This document shows, piece by piece, positions 56,579 to 64,000 of a DNA stretch of 64,000 bases. The DNA is taken from the NCBI GenBank assembly GCA_029204225.1, contig CM055101.1, positions 3,852,684 through 3,916,683 on the forward strand. Direction: 5' to 3'. This DNA is from Diphasiastrum complanatum. Lineage: Eukaryota > Streptophyta > Lycopodiopsida > Lycopodiales > Lycopodiaceae. A model generated the notes under the pieces. It saw only the letters and a list, made by a program, of their open reading frames with translations. It was not told where the DNA came from and made no database searches. The first letter of the stretch is position 1, and each line of letters starts with the position of its first letter. The position numbers and the translations under genes were made by a program.

Positions 56579-56900
56579 ATTAGAAAAAGACTGTAAGTCA
56601 CAAAGAAGTACCTCATAATCAGCATTGTTGATGAGTGGTTTGAGCTCTGATTTGCAAAATGGACAGTACAACTCACAAAGAAAACATACGAGACAAAATC
56701 CTCAAGAAAAGAAAAATGCACAGAAAGTGGGCTTCTTGGCAAATTATGCTCATTGTGTAGCTCCACCCACTTCTCTGCAAGCTTGAACGAAATGATGTTG
56801 TTTTGATAACTTTTTTGTAGACTGCAGAGATCAAGGATGAGGTCTATTTGATCAAACTTCATGAATTGGAAGTTAACATGATCCTGATTTTTGCATGCGT
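56579..56900 (-). pseudogene. Gypsy fragment on the other side of the hAT insertion
   Basis: After removing the hAT element and one CTACAGTC copy, the minus strand reads LINNADYEVLLCDLQSFSND into YNITHKTIRELKWLLVIVKD, which leads into RT. This is probably the protease-RT spacer of the same Gypsy. No protease motif was seen. Right border is uncertain. Confidence 0.45.
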
Positions 56901-59291
56901 ACTATTTTGCAAGTTTAGGTGGGCCCCTACTTCAAATTAGAAATTGCTTGCATGTATGTTGTATGCATGTGCATATACTAGAGACACACTATAAGGCCTT
57001 ATCTTAGATTTTCAGGCTCACCATGAATGATTGCTTTTCAACAAGAAGTTGCACCTATTCCCAAATTGATTGAGTGCGCTGAACTTGCAAGATGATTTGC
57101 TGATTTTCGTAGAACAAAATGCCTATTTTCAGATTGACTAACTGCGCCAATACTAGCTACTACTATAGGAAGATGTGGGCTAGTTTCTTGGAGGATGCAC
57201 CCAGTTTCTTAGGAGAGATGCACCCTCATCAGCTTTCCTAGAATGTCTTATCTCTCTCCAGAAAATCAACACTCTAGCATGCAAGAAAGATCAGCAATTG
57301 ATCGGTGTCTATGGAAGATCGTGGGAAATCCACTCCCTACCTTGGTTATGGCCTCTGACACAATAGAAGGGCAAACAATAGTTCTCCACCCAGCTATGCC
57401 TTCTCTCTTATGGAGAAGACCCCTCTGAACCTGGTGTACGCTGATGGCATGCATAGGTGCCATGTGTCGAGACACATCAATTAGTGTAACTGCACTCAAC
57501 TATACTTGACCTAAATGCATAAACTATTTGCATGTATCCAACCTAGCATGCATGTACCCAGTTTGACCTTGGCTTAGGCCCTTATGAAAATTATCTAATA
57601 TCCATACCTCACATAGGGGTATTGTTCCAATTTTGGGTTTATATGCGTACTCATGGCACTAACATTGTCTTGCCCTCTAACTATCCTAATTAACACACCC
57701 TATATTTCAGCACTGGTCACGGGTTTGTAACAACTTCATAGATATTTCCTAAGCTAAAATTTGGTTGTTGGCTAGCTAGCCTAGTGGCTATTGGTATCCC
57801 CTAGATGATGCCTGAAATTGTAGAGCTGGTGAATTAGATGCAATAGAACCTAGAAAAATCTTGACAAAATCATCCAAGGCCGTGGATAGTGTGAAAACTT
57901 GTAAAAAAGAGGATTCTATCTTCTTGTTGGTAGGTTTGAAGTCAAATGTATATGCATAGGGAAGTTTGCCGATTTATTCCCACATATTATGAACTAGGTA
58001 AAGGTCATCAAACAATTTAAACGACTTACACTACCAGTTGCAATTGACATGAGGGATGCTAGATATTTCTTGTTTCTCATGTAAATAGGGTATGGTATGT
58101 GACATACTTCCACTATGGACATATAGGTGATGGTTCGATTATTTGAATATCTAGCTTTGAATGGATTCTCAATGTTAGATGTCACATGGCAGAGTCAACA
58201 AAGGTTGCAAAATAGAGTTTTATGTTTGGTGTTTTGAAAACTTGGAATGTATGGAACACAACTTAAATTAGCAAAGCTTTTAGAAAACCTAGGGTCCCTT
58301 GAAGCTTCCTCTATTTAGAGCACTCCTTTTCCACGATTCGTGATTCATCTCACTAGGCTTGATCTCTCTTTTTTGTTCACTCCATATTCGAATCTCCCTT
58401 TGGACTGCTACAACATTGATCGTCCTCATCTCCTTGTTCCCCTGAGTCCATCCATTCATCAACCCTATATGCATTTGGCCAAGCTCAATGCGACCTTGGT
58501 TAAACACCTCAATTGATCGTCCTTCCTTGCCCTGTCATTGTCCATGCCTTTCGAATTCTATCATTTCTCTCAAAGCGATTTTGAATCCTCTCGGTAGCAA
58601 CATTCCCTTGTCTAGTTTAATGTGCCACCTTGGACACTAGGCCTCAATTGTTGAAGGTTACATTCTAGTAGTTTCTAGTGAGAATGTTGGGGATTCCAAC
58701 ATTCATTTTGATTGGAGTATTTGGAATAATGTTTAGAATGTATCTTGTTTGAGAGTTTGATGACTCCTGAAGGGGTAAGTGGTTCAGGTTTGTGTATAGG
58801 ACCTTTCATAACTCTAGAAAGGCAAGCTATTGCCCTTGACAATGATGGTTGACTCTTACGAATTGGACCCAAAGCTATGTAAGTTATTTGCATGAACCTT
58901 CAGCCATTTTGTTGTTGGTCTTGAGTTTGTAAAGAAGGTTAATTTTCGATAACTTCATATTGTCACACTAGTCTAGGTGGATCATTAGTGAGCATTTAGT
59001 TTTGAGGATAGAGTGAACATTTGGTCTTGCATGTTTTTCTATGGATAAAATAATGATGGAAGAATGTACTTGTACCTTTCACATTGTGACTTCTTTTTAG
59101 ACTTGTTGAATTATGTAGCCATCTCGTATTATGTTTCCTTGGCATTGTTTACTCAGAAGAGGATCAGAATTGCAACTATTTCATTTTGTTTTATTGTTAT
59201 ATCATTATGTGGGTACTTAAATTTATACTTTGGTATCACTTGCTTCTATGCTTCAAGTCCTTGATTATTGGCTTCTTTCTATGTTTTATAG

Positions 59292-59407
59292 CACATCCAT
59301 GGGTAAGGGAAGGAGGAGATGCTTCGAAGATTCCACTGGACATCTCTGTACTATCAAACATGCGTGAATTTGTCAAGTATAGTCGCTTGAAGCAGCTAGC
59401 ATTTCGA
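59292..59407 (+). CDS. CDPK gene exon: kinase end and autoinhibitory junction
   Basis: The first two bases complete the split serine codon, giving S-HPWVREGGDASKIPLDISV, then LSNMREFVKYSRLKQLAFR, ending in phase 0 at 59407. HPWV is the end of the kinase domain. The rest is the CDPK junction that holds the kinase off until calcium binds the EF hands. This wording is typical of the CPK16/18/28 group. Borders are TATAG before 59292 and GTATGC from 59408. There is no stop or frameshift. The EF-hand exons that should follow were not found before the window ends. Confidence 0.88.
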
Positions 59408-60949
59408 GTATGCCACTATTCTTAGTTTGAGGATGTAGTAAGTTGCTTTTGTTGGAGCTCCTTGTAAATGTTTCCTTCAAAAAATTAAGCTAGTAAATGG
59501 GTCTAACTTATTCCATGTATGCATACGTGGTCTTGAAAGTTAGTCTTTGTACATATTGGATCACATACATATTTGTTCAAGTGCACATACATATTTGTTC
59601 AAGTGCATCTTCCATGGCAGGGATATTTGCAATGGGACATGTCCCTTTGGCCCAAGGGAAGTGATTCTAATTTTCAATGCATTCACTTTTTAAGCTAATC
59701 TTGTGACATCATAGATAACGTGGGTTACAAGTTGATATCCCAACAATCTCACAAGATATCTAAGTTGAATATGGGCTAACACTATAATTTTGCCTTCCCA
59801 CGAGGATTAAGAATGAATAGTATCAGGCAATGTTGTCATAGTAGTAGAAACTTGAGCTGAATTTAAAGCCATTTGTACTCTTTCGAAAGAGAATCATGGG
59901 TTTTAAATTTTTTTTTAGGAATGTTTTTGTTGTAGTTTGTGTGGTAACAACATAAGCTTCTTGTTATTGAAAAAATTGTTGTTTGAGTTTAGGTTCGAGG
60001 GTTATTTAATGGAAATACTTCCAACTCACATTCTAAGCTAATCTTGTGGCATCATAGATAACGTGGGTTACAAGTTGATATCCCAACAATCTCACAAGAT
60101 ATCTAAGTTGAATATGGGCTAACACTATAATTTTGCTTTCTCACGAGGATTAAGAATGAATAGTATCAGGCAATGTTCTCATAGTAGTAGAAACTTGAGC
60201 TGAATTTAGAGCTATTTGTACTCTTTCGAAAAAGAATCATGGGTTTTTTTAAGAATGTTTTTGTTGTAGTTTGTGTGGTAACAACATAAGCTTCTTGTTA
60301 TTGAAAAATTTGTTGTTTGAGTTTAGGTTCTAGGGTTATTTAATGGAAATACTTCTAGTTCACATTCAAAATATTTGTGTGAGAGCATATGGTTGGTGAT
60401 ATGAATCATTATAATATTGGAAATTTCATTTGCTTAGTTTTGAAGAATCATATATACCATCTCTTGATAAAAAGGTCTCATCTCCTGCGAAAATTGAATA
60501 GCTGCACAATTATTTATTCTGGTTCTCCTAAATGCTTAAACATGTGGAGGTTTTGAAAGTGTTAATTTCTGACAAAACACCCTCTGGTGACCAATTGTAT
60601 TCACTATTTAGCATCCTTCAAGATTTACAGTCGTACTATGATCAACCCGATCCAGTTGGTTTTAGATCTTCCTTTTGGAATTGCCTACGTCCTATACCAC
60701 AACTTCTTCCTCCAAGAAGACCATCCACTTCCAAATCGAGTCGTCCAAGAATCAATCAATTTCATTGGAGTGAATTTGTCTCAGAGAGAATTTTCTCAAA
60801 AATCTTAGTCTGACAACAAATGACTCAAATTGAGTTTTGAGTCCCTCATCGGTACTATGACAAGTTCTTGAGAATTTCTCTGAATTCCACCTTCATAGTA
60901 TGAATTCTAGCTCATGTTTTGCTTTACTGTGTTCTAAATCTTTTCGGTC
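59408..60949 (+). other. Next intron of the CDPK gene, first part
   Basis: Apart from the tandem duplication at 59691-60367 no element was recognised. An open frame at 60532-60813 (MLKHVEVLKVLISDKTPSGD) overlaps a second one in another frame. Neither shows a motif I know. Confidence 0.5.
59691..60367 (+). repeat. 343-bp tandem duplication in the kinase intron
   Basis: TAAGCTAATCTTGTG starts both copies (59691-60033 and 60034-60367). They differ by a few substitutions and short indels, mainly in T and A runs, so the duplication is fairly recent. No coding sequence was seen in it. Confidence 0.9.
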
Positions 60950-61252
60950 ACTAAAGGGATTTTAGGCCTCGTCCTATCATTCTCTGAGCTGACAGATTTA
61001 GAAATGAGAAAGAATGAGTGAGAACTTTATTAATTTAGGAACAAATGTGATTATGATGTTAGTAGCTACATGCCGCTGGTGTGACCCTTCAATCTCTTGT
61101 GAGTGATTGATCCATTGCTTGGGGGCTAGATCCGTTTGATCTAGGTTTGGTTTGGTTGGTTTGTCCACCATTCGATTCCCTTTTGTTGCTTTGTTGCGGC
61201 TTTCTTAGCAATTGTATCCTTGGTGAGGGACTTTATAGTGGTATCAGAGCCA
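60950..61252 (+). repeat. LTR end with primer-binding site
   Basis: The sequence GGGACTTTATAG is followed by TGGTATCAGAGCC (61239-61251), a primer-binding site. The bases before it match the LTR-like stretch at 50835-50950. The LTR start was not found. From 61253 to 62255 no gag or other gene was recognised; this may be the element's leader. Confidence 0.5.
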
Positions 61253-62336
61253 AGGCTAGGTGGTTTTGCTGATGGGTAGTGCTCAAGGGGAGGCCAAAAA
61301 TTGGAAAGTGGATCTTTATGTTGGGGTCCTGATTGTTGGATTTTTTTGGAGCTAAAGTTTGGTGCAAGAACTTGGTGGGCGTTTTCACGTTTTTTCTTTT
61401 CAGATTACAATTTTTCAAGAGGATATTGATTGTGTGGTATGTGCATTACCAAGGTTGCAATTGATTTGATAAATCGCGCTCTTGAATAGTGATTTTGAAA
61501 GAATTTGATTCACTATTAGCATCAAGTTTTTGCAATTACTTTTGCTATTTGCTTTTGAGGTTAAGCCAAAGTTTCAGCCTTTTGGAAAGTTGAAAATAAG
61601 TGGCCGAATTTCTTGAGTACTTATTTGCAAAGCAGTTGAAATTTTTTTGCTATGGTAGAGGAGTTGAATGTCGGGTTTCTGTAGTATGCTTCTTGTGGTT
61701 CACTTCAAATTTAGTCAACTTGCATTGATGGTTTACAATTTGGAAGTGAATAAGCTTTTTCATTTGCATGAAATTATTGTTTCCTGTTTGTTGTGGCCGT
61801 TAGACAAGTTGATTTTATGACACAACAAAGGAAACATTTTTAGCATGGTTTAGCTTCAATCTTTTGGGTGAATAAGTAGCTTAAATTCCCGGTTGTATTA
61901 GTGCTTTCTATTAAGCTGTAGGGTAATGCAGGAAGCTGAAAAAAGGCTAATAGCCTAAGGCTTGGAACCACCTTTTTTCTGTATGCTTTGAAAATGTGTT
62001 AATTGCATCAATGATTCACTGTTGTTAAAGACAGAAAACTTGTTTTTCTGTGGGGAAAGCAAGTGGTTAGCAACTTTTCCACCATGTTTCTTGTTATGAA
62101 ATGGCAGATTCTTAAAACTTTGTTTATCATACTTGTAAATCTTTAAACACATCAAAACAAGCTTATGGAATGTAAAACACTCGCAAATCTTTGTGATTCT
62201 CTGATTTTTGATGTATGGGAAAGCACGTTTTTTTGCTTTCAAGCCAGAGAATGTTTTTTGCTCACATACATCGGGGAAGTGGGTAATATATCAAGATGGT
62301 AAGGCTCTGTACATTGATCCTCTGAATCTTGAGAAA

Positions 62337-62380
62337 TAGGGATTAGGGGCCCCCGGACTAAGGAGCAGTTTGGGGGCCCT
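62337..62380 (+). promoter_or_regulatory. Candidate stop-readthrough signal (LINE E)
   Basis: TAG at 62337-62339 is followed by 6 nt (GGATTA) and a strong stem: GGGCCCCC at 62347-62354 with GGGGGCCC at 62372-62379. The frame continues from ORF1 into ORF2 as in LINE B and C, up to two nearby stops (TAATGA) that look like later damage to the conserved G-F-W codons. Confidence 0.45.
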
Positions 62381-62428
62381 TTCTAGAGCAATGCGGTTGA
62401 GTTAATGAAACTGCAATGGTATCTACTC

Positions 62429-63238
62429 CTTAGTTGCCCGTTCTGGAACGGAACGATGCCCTCAAAAAAAAAAAAAATACGTTTTTTTACAAAGGGTTAA
62501 TCATCACTTTCGTAAAATAGAGGAACTGCTACGCAGTGCTCATAAGGTGTTCAAAAGGTATTCTCCATAATAGTTTGATCAAAACAAATTGTTACGACTG
62601 CCAAGGAAAGTTTTCTTCCTCATTCCTGCTAATTCAAACAGGCACTGCTATTTTCTCATCGTCGTATATCATTTTTTCTATTTCATTCTCCAACACACAA
62701 ACTGTAGACGCCCCAGGGTTGAAAAATCCAAAGGTAACAGCACTAAGAAGAAGGGGGGCTCCGCTCTAAGTCATTCAAGATCAAGGGCACTTGAAATTTC
62801 TCAAAGATGATACTTCCAAGTACTCAGCGACTGATATGCACTATTTGAAGTTATATCCTCAGTAGCATACTCCAGGAAACAAAGCAATAACTTGTCAGTT
62901 GAGTTAGGATCTCATGCTCATCTTTTGTCTGTGGGAAGATGAAAAAACTTCCACTCTTCTGTTGATTCGCACCATAAATTTTTATGTTATGAGCCATCCA
63001 GGATGCGCAATGTTCATTGTTCAGTTAAGTTTTGTATCAAGACTCCTAGTTTGGGGTTTCACCAACACACAAACTGTAGACGCACCAGGATTTCAACCGC
63101 TATTTTCTCATTGTCGTATATCATCTTTTTTCTTAATTTACATTAACAGTTACTCGTTCCGACCCAGTACGTTCCGGAACGTACGGAACGGGCGGAATAG
63201 AACGTTCTGACCCATTTTGGTCGGAACGGGCTTCTAAG
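62429..63238. mobile_element. Non-autonomous hAT-like element, 810 bp
   Basis: The ends are inverted repeats: CTTAGTTGCCCGTTCTG at left and CTTAGAAGCCCGTTCCG when the right end is reversed. They are flanked by a perfect 8-bp target duplication ATCTACTC (62421-62428 and 63239-63246). Removing it restores the LINE E reading NCNGIYSSATTG. Subterminal GGAACG motifs cluster at both ends, most at the right (about 63160-63231). The inside has an A14 run (62466-62479) and no transposase, so it would depend on an enzyme from elsewhere. Confidence 0.88.
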
Positions 63239-64000
63239 ATCTACTCTTCAGCTACAACGGGGGATTTTAGAGTTTTTTGTGCTGATGGCGATATCTTACT
63301 CGTCACTGAGACACATGAAAGTCCTGAGAGGGGACTACTGAGGGTTTTTGTTGGTACTCTGCACATTGGAGGGCGACGAGAGCATTGACAAATCGAGGTT
63401 CAGGTGGGGTGGCCTACTTGGTCCGAGACTTCCTGCAGCTTTGGGTTGAGTTGGTACATACTGACATACTGATGAGCGGGCCTGCTATATTTGGATTAGG
63501 GTGGATCGTGGTTTGATGAGCCTAGATTAGGACCTCTTTATGGCCATTTGTTCTTTTCCACCTGATACATCAGTTTTTACATCAGATAAGGAGTCAACTT
63601 ACATGGATATCTCTTTAGACATTATCAAGTATGAGGAGTAGGGTTATATTCTTTTAGTTGGAGACTTCAATACCGGGACTAGGTCCAGGCAGACGGAGTT
63701 CCATAGAGCAAAGGATGATCCATAGCGAATACATGCCATAGACTGCCCATGATCTTCGGCAAATGCAGAGGATCCAATTATGGCATATGGAGAGCAGATG
63801 TTGGATTGGCCATTTGTAATGGCCTACTGCAGTGGCCTCGTTCAGGTGACTATACTTGTTTCCCACATAGTGGAGGGCAGAGTGTCGTTGACTCTTTCAT
63901 GGGATTGTCGTCTTTCCTTCCCTCCATTTCATCCTTTTTGGTTCACCGCACCACCTTCTCTGACTACTCATACCTTTCGCTCTCTATTGGCCCTCTTTGC

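Larger units (their letters stand above)
48271..59291 (+). other. 11.0-kb intron of the CDPK gene
   Basis: It begins GTAAGT and ends TTTTATAG. The flanking exons join in frame. Inside lie LTR-like sequence (50291-50960), a decayed Gypsy RT (51380-52407 and 56579-56900) and a hAT transposon (52416-56570). From 48276 to 50290 I see no recognisable element; short minus-strand frames there (for example 49627-49367) carry no motif I know. From 56901 to 59291 nothing was recognised. Confidence 0.75.
62256..64000 (+). pseudogene. LINE copy E: end of ORF1 and endonuclease, split by a hAT-like element
   Basis: ORF1 end: VIYQDGKALYIDPLNLEK then TAG (62337-62339). ORF2 begins GLGAPGLRSSLGAL and reaches NCNGIYS at 62428. 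After the 810-bp insertion it resumes at 63239 (IYSSATTGDFRVFCADGD, ILLVTETHESPERGLL). GDFNTGT lies near 63660, and the copy runs off the window near the SDYSYLSLSIG motif. The domain order matches LINE B and C. Several stops and frameshifts are present. The copy starts at about 62256, inside ORF1, so it is 5'-truncated or cut by another insertion. Confidence 0.8.

Noticed and set aside
60532-60813. 93-codon open frame in the intron after the second kinase exon, considered as a next CDPK exon
   Set aside because: It does not read as the EF-hand or linker sequence expected after LKQLAFR, has no suitable splice borders, and overlaps another frame.

Overview
The window looks like part of a large, repeat-rich vascular plant genome. 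I cannot name the species. A fern, lycophyte or gymnosperm would fit the very large introns, but this is inference. The only host gene I can support is a plus-strand calcium-dependent protein kinase (CDPK, closest to the plant CPK16/18/28 group). Two adjacent exons are visible, 48144-48270 and 59292-59407. They join in frame across a split serine codon and are separated by an intron of about 11.0 kb. I saw no earlier exon in the first 48 kb and no later exon in the last 4.6 kb, so the rest of the window is probably intron or flank of this gene filled with transposons.

Layout. 1-11.6 kb: a decayed plus-strand Copia element (gag 1546-2407, pol 9042-11300). It is split by a probable solo LTR, which is itself split by a very young, intact Copia element on the minus strand (2503-8363; identical 653-bp LTRs, 5-bp target duplication CAGAA). 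11.6-16.3 kb: fragments of Gypsy RT and Copia gag (minus) and a Gypsy-like gag/protease (plus). 16.3-33.6 kb: a head-to-tail run of at least four plus-strand LINE copies (A-D). LINE A carries a MITE-like insertion. LINE B is split by a nearly intact Copia element (21897-28319, target duplication GCTCG) with one frameshift in pol. 33.6-47.5 kb: 5' part of a minus-strand Copia whose LTR holds a 400-bp tandem duplication, Gypsy and Copia deletion derivatives, a plus-strand Gypsy with a chromodomain, a LINE 3' end, and a minus-strand Gypsy pol with a chromodomain-like C-terminus.

48.1-59.4 kb: the two kinase exons and their intron. The intron holds LTR-like sequence, a decayed Gypsy RT and a 4155-bp hAT transposon inserted into it (8-bp duplication CTACAGTC; transposase with two introns, one G-run frameshift and one nonsense codon). 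59.4-64 kb: the next intron, with a 343-bp tandem duplication, an LTR end with PBS, and another LINE copy (E) interrupted by an 810-bp non-autonomous hAT-like element (8-bp duplication ATCTACTC).

The most unusual signal is in the LINE family. All three copies that retain the ORF1/ORF2 boundary keep both ORFs in the same frame, separated by one TAG. Each TAG is followed by exactly 6 nt and then a GC-rich stem whose sequence differs between copies. This looks like programmed UAG readthrough of the gammaretrovirus gag-pol type, producing an ORF1-ORF2 fusion. A second unusual signal is a palindrome, TTCACA-CG-TGTGAA, inside the LTRs of both young Copia families. It resembles a joined pair of LTR ends and contains a CACGTG G-box. 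No rRNA, tRNA or CRISPR feature was recognised. All calls come from reading the sequence and the family motifs; no database search was run.
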